This document shows, piece after piece, positions 50,447-58,722 of a DNA stretch of 64,000 nucleotides (positions are counted from its first letter, which is position 1; every line of letters begins with the position of its first letter). A program made the position numbers and the translations under genes. The stretch comes from Amycolatopsis pithecellobii. Lineage in GTDB: Bacteria > Actinomycetota > Actinomycetes > Mycobacteriales > Pseudonocardiaceae. The notes beneath the pieces were generated by a model. That model worked only from the letters and a program-made list of their open reading frames with translations, was not told the origin of the DNA and ran no database searches. The DNA is taken from contig NZ_WMBA01000001.1 in NCBI RefSeq assembly GCF_009707865.1, forward strand, positions 223,157-287,156, read 5' to 3'.

Positions 50447-51388
50447 TTACCTGGTTTTCAGGCGTGGGAAGAGAATCTCGGCGTTACCCCGGTCGATTGC
50501 CTCGGGTTGGCCGGGCGCGAAGTCCTGATAGGACTCGAGGAAACCGTTGTAGTAGCTGCCGACGGGCTCCGGGGCGAACGGCCAGTCGCTGCCGTACAAC
50601 ACATGGCCGGGCTCGGCGAAGGCCAGCAGTGCCGGCAGGGCGCTCGGGCTGGCCGAAAGCGCCGTGTCGAAATAGAACCACTTGAGCTGCCGCAACACGT
50701 CGTCGGGAGTGCGGTTCTGGTCGTTTGTGGTCAACGTGAGCCCGGCGAAGCGGTAGGCGGCGTAGGGCAGGAACCCGCCGGCGTGGGCGAGGATGACCTT
50801 GAGATCGGGATAGCGGTCCATCACCCCGGCGGAGACCATGTTCAACGCGCTGCGGGTGGTGTCGAACACGAAGTCCACCCACGGCGCGGGAGTGCCGGGC
50901 AGCAACGGCATCGGCGGCTGCGCGGGGTGGATGAACACGACCGCGTGTCGGCGCTGCAGTTCGGTCCACAGTGGGTCCAGGGCAGCGTCGCCGAGATACT
51001 GGCCGTTCGCATTGGACACGAGCACGATTCCGTCCGCGTGCAACTCGTCGAGCGCGTACACCGCCTCGGCGGTGGCGCCGTCGACGTCGGGCAGCGGGAC
51101 ACTGGCGAACGAGCCGAAGCGGTCCGGCCGGTCTTTGACGCGTTCGGCGTTGAATTCGTTGACGGACCGGGCCAAAGCGCGCGCTTCGCGATCGTCACCG
51201 AGGTGCACACCAGGCGCCGTGACCGAGAGGACCCCGGTGGCGATGTGCTGCCGGTCCATCATCGCGATCGCGGACTCGGCGGACCAGTCCGGAATGGGCC
51301 AGCCACCCGAGTCGAGGTTGCGCTCGGCCAGGGCCTGCGCCCACTGCGGAGGAACGACGTGCTGATGAACATCGATGCGCGCGGACAT
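50447..51388 (-). CDS. Amidohydrolase_2 / ACMSD-like protein
   Basis: 313 aa. Metal residues in RIDVHQHVVPPQW (HxH), VVFIHPAQPP, ILAHAGGFLPY and LYGSDWPFAP. Same architecture as the protein at 39880 but only moderately similar, so it is not a recent duplicate. Decarboxylase or hydrolase on aromatic or unsaturated acids. Divergent from a MarR gene with an operator-like inverted repeat between them; not obviously part of the PKS operon. Confidence 0.85.
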   Translation of the reverse strand: MSARIDVHQHVVPPQWAQALAERNLDSGGWPIPDWSAESAIAMMDRQHIATGVLSVTAPGVHLGDDREARALARSVNEFNAERVKDRPDRFGSFASVPLPDVDGATAEAVYALDELHADGIVLVSNANGQYLGDAALDPLWTELQRRHAVVFIHPAQPPMPLLPGTPAPWVDFVFDTTRSALNMVSAGVMDRYPDLKVILAHAGGFLPYAAYRFAGLTLTTNDQNRTPDDVLRQLKWFYFDTALSASPSALPALLAFAEPGHVLYGSDWPFAPEPVGSYYNGFLESYQDFAPGQPEAIDRGNAEILFPRLKTR

Positions 51389-51406
51389 TTACCCTCCTAA
51401 AGGTTA

Positions 51407-51440
51407 GGTTGCTAAGTACCTCAGTGCTAAGCTAGCAACC
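51407..51440. promoter_or_regulatory. Inverted repeat operator between amidohydrolase and MarR genes
   Basis: GGTTGCTA (51407-51414) and TAGCAACC (51433-51440) are perfect inverted arms; inside them TGCTAAG occurs twice as a direct repeat. The right arm ends exactly at the MarR GTG codon, so binding would block both divergent genes. Confidence 0.75.
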
Positions 51441-51911
51441 GTGAGTGGCGGCGGCAATGAACATCAGCGTGAGAAAGCCGACATCGACGAGCTGATCCGC
51501 AAGGTGGACCGGTTGTTCTCCGTGATGCGCAAGGCGCGGGCCACCAGCGCCGCGGCGGCGGGCAACAGCCTTTCCCCATCTCAGGTGGCGCTCATCGAAC
51601 CCCTGCTCGCGGAGCCCGAACTACCGGTCGGGCGGCTGGCCGAGGCCGCGGGTGTGGCGGTTCCCTCGGCGACGCGGATGCTCCAGCAGTTGGAGGGCAA
51701 GGGAATGCTGGCACGCAGGCGTTCGCCGGACGACGACCGTCAGGTGCTGATCAGGCTGACCACATACGGTCGCACCGAGATCGCAGCCGTGCGGGCCGCG
51801 CTGCGGAGCCGCCAGGTGCGCCGGTTGCGCACACTGTCCGCCGGGCAATGCCGTGACCTCATCCGGTCTCTGGATCTGCTGATCCCGCTTATCACAGAGG
51901 AGTCTCCATGA
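51441..51911 (+). CDS. MarR family regulator
   Basis: 156 aa. Winged HTH: LPVGRLAEAAGVAVPSATRMLQQLEGKGMLARR and SPDDDRQVLIRLT wing. No ribosome site precedes the GTG; the bases before it form the operator arm, so the mRNA may be leaderless. Probable repressor of the amidohydrolase at 50447. Its stop overlaps an ATG at 51908 that opens a 14-codon frame, the stump of a lost coupled gene. Confidence 0.86.
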   Translation: MSGGGNEHQREKADIDELIRKVDRLFSVMRKARATSAAAAGNSLSPSQVALIEPLLAEPELPVGRLAEAAGVAVPSATRMLQQLEGKGMLARRRSPDDDRQVLIRLTTYGRTEIAAVRAALRSRQVRRLRTLSAGQCRDLIRSLDLLIPLITEESP

Positions 51912-51952
51912 CCCGGTCTCGTGATTTCGTCGATCCGGTTCATGAGGTGTGA
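51908..51952 (+). pseudogene. Stump of a MarR-coupled gene
   Basis: ATG 51908 overlaps the MarR stop (ATGA) and reads MTRSRDFVDPVHEV then stop. ATGA coupling normally marks a real downstream gene; here it ends after 14 codons right where the truncated TauD fragment begins on the other strand. Interpreted as the 5' end of a gene removed by rearrangement. Confidence 0.4.
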
Positions 51953-52245
51953 TGATCTTGGTCGTGGTTGCAGGTGTTCACCGCGAGCTCCGGTGGCGCA
52001 TCGTCGTGCGGGTGCGAGTAGGTCAGTTTCCCGAACTGCCTGCCGAAAGCGATCTGCAAGGCATGGTCGAGATTCTGGTCGCGGAAGAAGATAACCTGGT
52101 AGGTGTGCAGCGCACTTTTCAGTTCGGCGAGCGTGGATTCGCTGAGCGGCCGGGAGATATCGACCCCGGAAATGTCGGCGCCGATATGCCCGGCCACGGG
52201 CCGGACGGTGACCTGCTCGGTCAACGGTTCCTCGGTGACGGTCAT
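51940..52245 (-). pseudogene. TauD/TfdA dioxygenase, N-terminal fragment
   Basis: From ATG 52245 the protein reads MTVTEEPLTEQVTVRPVAGH, then IGADISGVDISRPLS and VIFFRDQNLDHALQIAFGRQFGKLTYSHPH, the first quarter of a 2-oxoglutarate/Fe(II) dioxygenase. After DDAPPELAV the similarity ends and a stop follows. The HxD...H iron site is absent, so the gene is broken. The 160 bp upstream (52246-52405) contain nothing recognisable. Confidence 0.75.
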
Positions 52246-52405
52246 TCGAATAGCCCTTTCCTCTGTTCGAAGAAGACGGGCCCGATCGTCACATTGCGAT
52301 CCCGTGAACAAAGTCGGGTCCACATGGTGGGCTTTCGCGTGCTGGGCCTCGATGGACTACCCGGTGGGGAAGATCGGCCTGTCCCGTTCGTCCATTGTGG
52401 ACCCG

Positions 52406-54181
52406 TCAATGGGCCTCGGCCGGCGGATGGAGCGCGGCCAGGATCGCTTGGTGCGTGATCCAGCCGGTGAGGTTGCCCGCCTCCTTGTCCAGTACGGGCA
52501 GACCGGTGCCGGGGGCTTGGGTGAGGGCGTCGAGCGCGTCGGTGAGGCGCGATTCCTCGGTGACCAGGGGTGGCAGCTCGGCGAGGCTGCGCACGGTTTC
52601 CTCCCGTTCGCCGGTGAGGGCCTCGGCGACCGCCCGCGCGGTGACACAGCCGTGGTACTGCCCGTCCGCGCCGACCACCGGCAAGATGCCGTGCCCGGAG
52701 AGGGCGAGCGCCCGAGCGGCGGGACGCAGGGCAGTGTCCTCGGTCAGCGCGCCGGGCAACGGTTCCAGGACCTGGGCGACCTTCGTGCCGGCCAGTTGCC
52801 GGGTTTCGGGGCGGCTCTCGATGTGCACGCCACGACGCCGCAGTTTGAGGGTGTAGATGGTGTCCTCGCCGAGCAGTGCCTTGCTGATCAGGGTCGCGAC
52901 GACGATCGCGGTCATCAGGGGCAGGATGATCGTGTACTGGCCGGTGAGTTCGAACAGGATGATCACCGCGGTGATCGGTGCGCGGGCCGCGCCGGCGAAG
53001 GCCGCGCCCATGCCGATCAGCCCGTACACGCCGGGGGAGGCGGTCATGCCCGGCAGCCAGGCGTGCACGGCGATACCGAACGCCGTGCCACCCATCGCGC
53101 CGATGAACAGCGACGGAGCGAACACCCCGCCGGAGCCGCCGATGCCGATGGTGAGGCTGGTCGCGAACATCTTGCCGAAAAGCAACAACAGCAGGAACCC
53201 GAAAAGGTACTTGCCCTCCACCGCGTTCTGCAGCACCGGATAACCCACGCCGTACATCTGCGGCAGCACCAGGAGCAGTCCACCCAGGAGGACGCCGCCG
53301 ACCGCGGGCCGCAGCCATTCCGGCCCGCGCCACAGCCAGTCACAGGCATCCTCGATCCGGTAAAGGACCTTGGTGAACAACACCCCGCAGGCGCCGACGA
53401 CGACCCCGAGCACGATGAAAAGCGGATACTCGATCGGGTTCCGCACCGTGAACGGGGGCAGGGTGAGAAAGGCGAGGTCACCGAAGACCGCCCGGCCCAC
53501 CACGCTCGCGGTGACGCTCGAGAGCACCACGGCGCCGAAGGATTCGACGGCGAAGTTCCGCAGGATGAGCTCCATCGCGAAGAACGGCCCCGCCATCGGG
53601 GCGTTGAAGGTTGCCGCTATCCCACCCGCCGCACCGCAGGCGACGAGGACCCGGAGCCGGCCTTCGGGGAGCCGGAACCAGCGGCCGAACGTCGAGCCCA
53701 GCGCGGAACCGATCTGCACGATGGGCCCCTCGCGGCCGACCGATCCGCCTGATCCGATCGTCAGCGCGGAGGCGAGTGCCTTCACGACGGTGACATGTGC
53801 GGGGATCCGCCCACCGCGCTCGGCGACGGCATACATCACTTCCGGGACCCCGTGCCCGCGGGCCTCCGGGGCGAACCTGTGGACCAAAGGCCCGTAGATC
53901 AGCCCGGCCAGGACCGGCGTGATCAGCAGGAACCAGGGACCGAGCGCCGGGAACCACGGGTGGGCCTGCCCGCCGGACGCGGAATAGTCCGCATGGCCCG
54001 AAAACAGGTGGGTGAACGTCGTGATGAGCCAGCGGAACGCCACGGCGCCAAGCCCCGCGCCGGCCCCGATTGCCACGGCGAGCACGGCAAGTCCTGTCGG
54101 GCTCTCCCGTAACCACACGCCGGCCGGCTGACGGTTCGGTACCGGCACCGGTGCGCGTTTCGTGCTCATCCACAGCGACAT
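52406..54181 (-). CDS. ClC-family chloride transporter/channel with CBS domains
   Basis: 591 aa from ATG 54181 (ATG 54169 is also possible). About 10-12 membrane helices. Selectivity/gating motifs: GSGGSVGREGPIVQIGS with the gating Glu, and GGSGGVFAPSLFIGAMGG. The strand NAPMAGPFFAMELIL aligns with the helix holding the internal proton glutamate of E. coli ClcA, but by eye that position is Leu with Glu one residue earlier. Two C-terminal CBS domains (about 465-585). Moves Cl- across the inner membrane. Divergent from MarR. Confidence 0.9.
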   Translation of the reverse strand: MSLWMSTKRAPVPVPNRQPAGVWLRESPTGLAVLAVAIGAGAGLGAVAFRWLITTFTHLFSGHADYSASGGQAHPWFPALGPWFLLITPVLAGLIYGPLVHRFAPEARGHGVPEVMYAVAERGGRIPAHVTVVKALASALTIGSGGSVGREGPIVQIGSALGSTFGRWFRLPEGRLRVLVACGAAGGIAATFNAPMAGPFFAMELILRNFAVESFGAVVLSSVTASVVGRAVFGDLAFLTLPPFTVRNPIEYPLFIVLGVVVGACGVLFTKVLYRIEDACDWLWRGPEWLRPAVGGVLLGGLLLVLPQMYGVGYPVLQNAVEGKYLFGFLLLLLFGKMFATSLTIGIGGSGGVFAPSLFIGAMGGTAFGIAVHAWLPGMTASPGVYGLIGMGAAFAGAARAPITAVIILFELTGQYTIILPLMTAIVVATLISKALLGEDTIYTLKLRRRGVHIESRPETRQLAGTKVAQVLEPLPGALTEDTALRPAARALALSGHGILPVVGADGQYHGCVTARAVAEALTGEREETVRSLAELPPLVTEESRLTDALDALTQAPGTGLPVLDKEAGNLTGWITHQAILAALHPPAEAH

Positions 54182-54183
54182 GT

Positions 54184-54196
54184 TTGCAGTATGCAA
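54184..54196. promoter_or_regulatory. Palindrome between ClC and MarR genes
   Basis: TTGCA-GTA-TGCAA, a 13-bp perfect inverted repeat 3 bp from the ClC start codon; a typical position and size for a MarR operator. Confidence 0.7.
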
Positions 54197-54240
54197 CACT
54201 TGGCCGGGGCAACGTACCCAAGGTGAGGTAAAACGGTGAC

Positions 54241-54735
54241 ATGCCCACCCGTCGTACCGCAGCAGTACCGGCATCCGACGATGTCGACGCCGTCACCGAT
54301 GCGGTGCTCACCGCGTCAAGGCTTCTCGTCGCGGTGTCCGCCCGGTCGATCGCCGCTGTCGACGAATCCATCACGATTCCGCAGTTCCGGCTGCTCGTCG
54401 TGCTCGGCAGCCACGGTCCGCTCAAGCTCACCGCACTGGCGGAGTTCCTCGCGGTGAACCCGTCGACGGCCACCCGGATGGTCGACCGCCTCGTCGCCGC
54501 CGGACTCGTCAACCGTGAGGCCAACCCCGCGTCGCGCCGGGAACTGGTCGTCTCGCTCACCGGAACCGGGGCGGCGGTGGTCCGGGACGTCACCCAGCGG
54601 CGCCGGAAGGAGATTTCCCGGATCGTCGGCCGCATGGCGCCGAGTACCCGGCGCGGCCTGGTCAGGGCGCTCAACGCCTTCACCGATGCCGGCGACGAAC
54701 CGCGAATCGCCGACCACGGTGATCTCTGGCTGTGA
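54241..54735 (+). CDS. MarR family regulator
   Basis: 164 aa, ATG with GAGG upstream. HTH: LKLTALAEFLAVNPSTATRMVDRLVAAGLVNRE; wing NPASRRELVVSLTGTG. Divergent from the ClC gene and upstream of the ABC importer. Likely controls the ClC gene through the palindrome at 54184. Confidence 0.87.
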   Translation: MPTRRTAAVPASDDVDAVTDAVLTASRLLVAVSARSIAAVDESITIPQFRLLVVLGSHGPLKLTALAEFLAVNPSTATRMVDRLVAAGLVNREANPASRRELVVSLTGTGAAVVRDVTQRRRKEISRIVGRMAPSTRRGLVRALNAFTDAGDEPRIADHGDLWL

Positions 54736-54834
54736 CGCCGGGAACTTCCCGGGCCTGCCCGACGACTGGTCGAGGTGAGAGGCAAAAGCCCGTCGCCTGC
54801 TGTCCCAGGGCGAGCCAAGCGGAGGAGTTCGTTG

Positions 54835-55881
54835 GTGAATAGCCGCGTCGCAGCCGCGCTTATCGTGGCGTTCGTGCTCGCCGGATGCGGGGGGCCGAGT
54901 GGTGTCAGCGCGTCGAGTGTCGGCGTGGACTCGGGCTACGGCACCCGTACGGTGACCGATTGCACGGGCACGAAATCGACGTTCACCGCCGCCCCGAAGC
55001 GCGTCGCGGCGGTGACGACGAGTGTGCTGGAGTTCCTGCTGGCGTTGGGGTTGAAGGACAAGATCGTCGGTGTGCAGGCGGTCGCCCCTGGCGCGTTTCC
55101 CGCCGATCTGCAGCAGATCGCGGACCGGATGCCCAAGCTGGGCGGTGAGTACGTTCCCGGCAATTTCGTGCCGGTGCAGCGCGAACAGTTGCTTTCGGCG
55201 AACCCGGATTTCGTGGTCGGTGGCTGGCCCTCGAATTTCGACGCGACGAAGGGAGCGTTGACGCAGGCCGAACTCGCGCAGCGCGGCCTCAAGTCGTACT
55301 TCGCGCTCTCGGCGTCCTGCGCGAGGACGACCCCGGTCACCGATCTTTCGGCCGTATATCAGGACATCGAAAACTACGGCACGATTTTCGACGTCAAGGG
55401 CGCCGCCGACGCCATGGTGTCGAAGATGAAGAACACGGTCGGGCGGGTGCAGGACAAGGTCAAGCACGCGGTCAGGCCGAAGGTGTTCTCCTACAGCTGG
55501 GAGGACGGCGGTGCCGGAAACGCCTATGCCGTGGGCAACCAGAACCTGTCCAACGCGATCATTTCCCAGGCCGGCGGGAAGAACATTTTCGACGACGTCA
55601 ACGCGGTCTACGGGGATGTCGGCTGGGAGCAGGTGGTCGCGCGCAACCCGGACGTGATCGTGCTGGAAGTGTTCGGTAAGCGCACGCAGGCCGAGTTCGA
55701 CCAGGTGATCACCACGGCGGAGAACTTCTTCACCGGCAACCCGGCACTGCGGAATGTGACCGCCGTGCGGAACCGGAAGTTCATACCGGTTCTCGCCGAG
55801 ACGTACTACCTCGGCGGCACGCGGAACGCCGACGCGGTCGAGTCCCTCGCCAAGGCCCTGCACCCGGACGCGTTCGAATAG
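54835..55881 (+). CDS. Iron-siderophore/cobalamin-type ABC substrate-binding lipoprotein
   Basis: 348 aa. GTG 54835 (TTG 54832 equally possible) behind GGAGGAG. Lipoprotein signal AALIVAFVLAGCGG with lipidated Cys about residue 16. Helical-backbone type III binding protein (FecB/BtuF class): PKRVAAVTTSVLEFLLALGL, DFVVGGWPSNFD, GVDVGWEQVVARNPDVIVLE-like block. Captures a siderophore, haem or corrinoid; no siderophore biosynthesis genes are in view, so a xenosiderophore is possible. Overlapping start of the permease (TAGTG). Confidence 0.87.
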   Translation: MNSRVAAALIVAFVLAGCGGPSGVSASSVGVDSGYGTRTVTDCTGTKSTFTAAPKRVAAVTTSVLEFLLALGLKDKIVGVQAVAPGAFPADLQQIADRMPKLGGEYVPGNFVPVQREQLLSANPDFVVGGWPSNFDATKGALTQAELAQRGLKSYFALSASCARTTPVTDLSAVYQDIENYGTIFDVKGAADAMVSKMKNTVGRVQDKVKHAVRPKVFSYSWEDGGAGNAYAVGNQNLSNAIISQAGGKNIFDDVNAVYGDVGWEQVVARNPDVIVLEVFGKRTQAEFDQVITTAENFFTGNPALRNVTAVRNRKFIPVLAETYYLGGTRNADAVESLAKALHPDAFE

Positions 55882-56948
55882 TGGCCGGCACGGCGATACG
55901 GACGGGCCGGGGGAGCGGGCTGCGCACGGGGCTCGTGCTCGGCGGTCTCGCCATCACGGGGCTCGCGCTCTGCGTTGTCGCGGTGGGGATCGGCAGCGCG
56001 TTCATCCCGCCGGCGACAGTTGCCGAGATCCTGACGTACCGGGTCACCGGTCTCGGGGATCCGGCGCACTGGACCCTGACGCAGGACGACATCGTGTGGA
56101 ACCTGCGTCTTCCCCGGGTGCTGCTCGCGATCTTGGTGGGCGCGGCACTGTCGGTGGTCGGCGTCGTCGCGCAGGCGGTGATGCGCAATTCGCTCGCGGA
56201 CCCTTATGTGCTCGGCATTTCGTCGGGGGCCGCGCTGGGTGCGGTGGCGTGGCTCGTGCTCGGCGCCGCGGCCTTCGGGGGCGCAACGGTGGGGTTCGCG
56301 GCGTTCACCGGTGCGATGGTGGCACTGCTTGCGGTGGCTGGATTTGTGCGGTTCACCGGATCGTTCTCGTCCAGCCGCCTGGTATTGGCCGGGATCGTGA
56401 TCGGTGCCGGGTTCACCGGGCTCACGAACTTCCTGATCTTTCAGGCCCGGGACAACGCCACGACCAATTCCGCGTTGTTCTGGCTGCTGGGCAGCCTTTC
56501 CGGGGCGCGATGGGACCAGCTTCCGCTGCCCGCCGTCGTGCTCGTCGCGGGTGTGCTCGGCGTGATGTTGTTGTCCCATCAGCTGAACGCGTTGTTGTTC
56601 GGCGATGCCACCGCGGCGGCGCTGGGTGTCGATCCGAATCGCGTCCGGCTGCTGATGTATGTCATCGCGGCGGCCCTGACCGGTGTCGCCGTGGCACTGT
56701 CCGGCGTCGTCGCGTTCGTCGGCTTGATCGTGCCGCATGCCGCGCGCCTGCTCGTCGGCAGCGACCACCGCCGGCTGACCCCGGTCGCGGCCGTGCTCGG
56801 GGCGGTGTTCATGGTCGCGGTCGACCTGATCGGACGGACGCTCATGCCGCCGGAGGAGCTTCCGGTCGGGGTGGTCACCGCCGTGCTGGGGGCGCCGGCG
56901 TTCCTGCTGCTGATGGCGCGTCGCACTGTCCACTTCGGAGACTCATGA
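55881..56948 (+). CDS. FecCD-family ABC permease
   Basis: 355 aa, about 10 membrane helices. Family blocks: RLPRVLLAILVGAALSVVGVVAQAVMRNSLADPYVLGISSGAALGA (in that order across 75-120) and VVAFVGLIVPHAARLLVG, which docks with the ATPase. Single permease, so it probably works as a homodimer. GTG start overlaps the upstream stop; ATGA overlap with the ATPase. Confidence 0.93.
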   Translation: MAGTAIRTGRGSGLRTGLVLGGLAITGLALCVVAVGIGSAFIPPATVAEILTYRVTGLGDPAHWTLTQDDIVWNLRLPRVLLAILVGAALSVVGVVAQAVMRNSLADPYVLGISSGAALGAVAWLVLGAAAFGGATVGFAAFTGAMVALLAVAGFVRFTGSFSSSRLVLAGIVIGAGFTGLTNFLIFQARDNATTNSALFWLLGSLSGARWDQLPLPAVVLVAGVLGVMLLSHQLNALLFGDATAAALGVDPNRVRLLMYVIAAALTGVAVALSGVVAFVGLIVPHAARLLVGSDHRRLTPVAAVLGAVFMVAVDLIGRTLMPPEELPVGVVTAVLGAPAFLLLMARRTVHFGDS

Positions 56949-57739
56949 ACCCCGATGCGTTGCGGATAAGGGGGCTCACGGTCGAGCGTCGCGGCCGGCG
57001 AATCCTGACCGATATCGGGTTCACCGTGCCACGCGGTGTGGTGGTCGGCGTCATCGGTCCCAACGGTGCCGGAAAATCCACGTTGCTGAGCTGCCTCTAC
57101 CGCCATACCCCGTACCGGCAGGGTGAGATCATCATCGAGGACCGGGAACTGCGGTCCTTGCCCCGCAAGGAAATCGCGCGCCTGATCGCGGCCGTTCCCC
57201 AGGACACCCCGATCGCCTTCGATCTCACCGTCTCCGACATCGTCGCCGCCGGCCGCATCCCGCATTCCGGCGCACTCGTGCACAGCGGAAAGCGTGACCG
57301 CGAGATCATCGAGCATTGTCTGCGCCGGGTGAACCTGGAGCAGTTGCGGCATCGCAGCGTGGCCACCCTGTCCGGCGGGGAGCGGCAACGCGCCCTGCTG
57401 GGCAGGGCATTGGCCCAGCAGGCCCCGATCCTGGTCCTCGACGAGCCGACGAACCACCTGGACCTCGCGAACCAGGAACAGTTGCTCGAACTCGTCCACG
57501 AGCACACGGGGACCGGCGTCATCGCCCTCCACGACCTGAACCTGGCAGCCGAATACTGCGACCGGATCGTCGTCATGAACTACGGATCGGTCGTCGCCAC
57601 CGGCACACCCGGGGAAGTCCTCACCCCCACCCTGCTGCACGAGGTTTTCCGGGTACGCGCTCGGGTGGTCCCGCACCCGGAAAGCGGGCGCCCGCACATC
57701 ATCACCCGTGCCCGCCGGAGTGTCCATATCGGACAGTGA
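56945..57739 (+). CDS. ABC transporter ATPase (siderophore/cobalamin type)
   Basis: 264 aa from ATG 56945. Walker A GPNGAGKST, Q-loop AAVPQDTP, signature LSGGERQRALLGRALAQQ, Walker B ILVLDEPTNHLD, His-switch IALHDLNLA: FepC/FhuC/BtuD type. Completes the importer with the two preceding genes. The last 38 bp overlap the convergent XRE gene. Confidence 0.94.
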   Translation: MNPDALRIRGLTVERRGRRILTDIGFTVPRGVVVGVIGPNGAGKSTLLSCLYRHTPYRQGEIIIEDRELRSLPRKEIARLIAAVPQDTPIAFDLTVSDIVAAGRIPHSGALVHSGKRDREIIEHCLRRVNLEQLRHRSVATLSGGERQRALLGRALAQQAPILVLDEPTNHLDLANQEQLLELVHEHTGTGVIALHDLNLAAEYCDRIVVMNYGSVVATGTPGEVLTPTLLHEVFRVRARVVPHPESGRPHIITRARRSVHIGQ

Positions 57740-58583
57740 GGTTCTCGTCCAGGTCGCCGGCTCCCGGCGCGAGCGACGAACCCAGAAGCGCCAGCTTTTC
57801 CGCGTCCGCGGAGCCGGCGTCGGCGTGGTAGATGACGAGAGTGATGCCGTCCGTTCCACTGATCGTGAGCCGCTCGCGGTGCAGCCGGATTTCTCCCACC
57901 TGCGGGTGCGCGAACGGAACCGACGTGGGGCGCTGGGTTCTCACGTCGTGGCGGTTCCACAGCGCGCGGAAACGCGGGCTCGCAAGGGAAAGTTCGCCGA
58001 TGAGCTCGATGAAGCGATGGTCGTCGGTGTCGGTACCCACGGATTGGCGAAGGCTGGCGGCGTAGCACGCCGTGGTTCCGTCCCAGTCCAGATGCAGGGA
58101 TTGCTCTGCGGGGTTGAGGAACAAGTCGAGCAGCTGGTTGCTTCCGACGGACAGGCGTGGCGACAGTGCGGTCGCCAGGGGATTGGCGGCCAGGATGTCG
58201 AAGTAGCGTCCCTCGACGAACGCGGGATGCGCCAGCGTCGACACGAGATTGACGGTATGGGCAGGCACAGTTTCCGTCCGCGGCCGGCGCCGGGTTCGCC
58301 GGGGTTTGTCCGCCCCGAGCCCCAGCAAGTAGGTCGTCTGCTCGTCGTCGAGGTGCAGGACGCGTGCGATGGACTCGAGCACCTGAACGGACGGGTTGCG
58401 GTCGCGTCCCCGCTCGAGGCGCAGGTAATAGTCGACGCTGATACCGGCAAGCATGGCCACCTCTTCGCGCCTCAAGCCGGGCACGCGCCGCCCGCCGAGA
58501 TCGGTGAGGCCCGCCTGCTCGGGCGTGACGAGTTCACGGCGGGCGCGGAGGTATTCGCCGAGGTGGTTCGGCTTGCCGGTCAT
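57702..58583 (-). CDS. XRE-family regulator with MmyB-like ligand domain
   Basis: 293 aa from ATG 58583. HTH_31 (RRVPGLRREEVAMLAGISVDYYLRLERGRDRNPS) and MmyB-like domain (PAFVEGRYFDILAANPLA, LNPAEQSLHLDWDG, LWNRHDVRTQRPTSVPFAHP). Divergent from the oxidoreductase at 58723, which it probably regulates; this pairing is common in actinomycetes. Confidence 0.88.
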   Translation of the reverse strand: MTGKPNHLGEYLRARRELVTPEQAGLTDLGGRRVPGLRREEVAMLAGISVDYYLRLERGRDRNPSVQVLESIARVLHLDDEQTTYLLGLGADKPRRTRRRPRTETVPAHTVNLVSTLAHPAFVEGRYFDILAANPLATALSPRLSVGSNQLLDLFLNPAEQSLHLDWDGTTACYAASLRQSVGTDTDDHRFIELIGELSLASPRFRALWNRHDVRTQRPTSVPFAHPQVGEIRLHRERLTISGTDGITLVIYHADAGSADAEKLALLGSSLAPGAGDLDENLTVRYGHSGGHG

Positions 58584-58722
58584 ACCAGCACCGTAACTCG
58601 CGGGCAATTCGGCTGGGAGGACCTGTCACTACCTGGGTCCGCAAGAGTACTGGTCCGGTCCGGACGCTCCGGGTTTTCTCGAAGAGACATCAGTCGTCCT
58701 TTTCCACGAAAGGAAACCAAGC

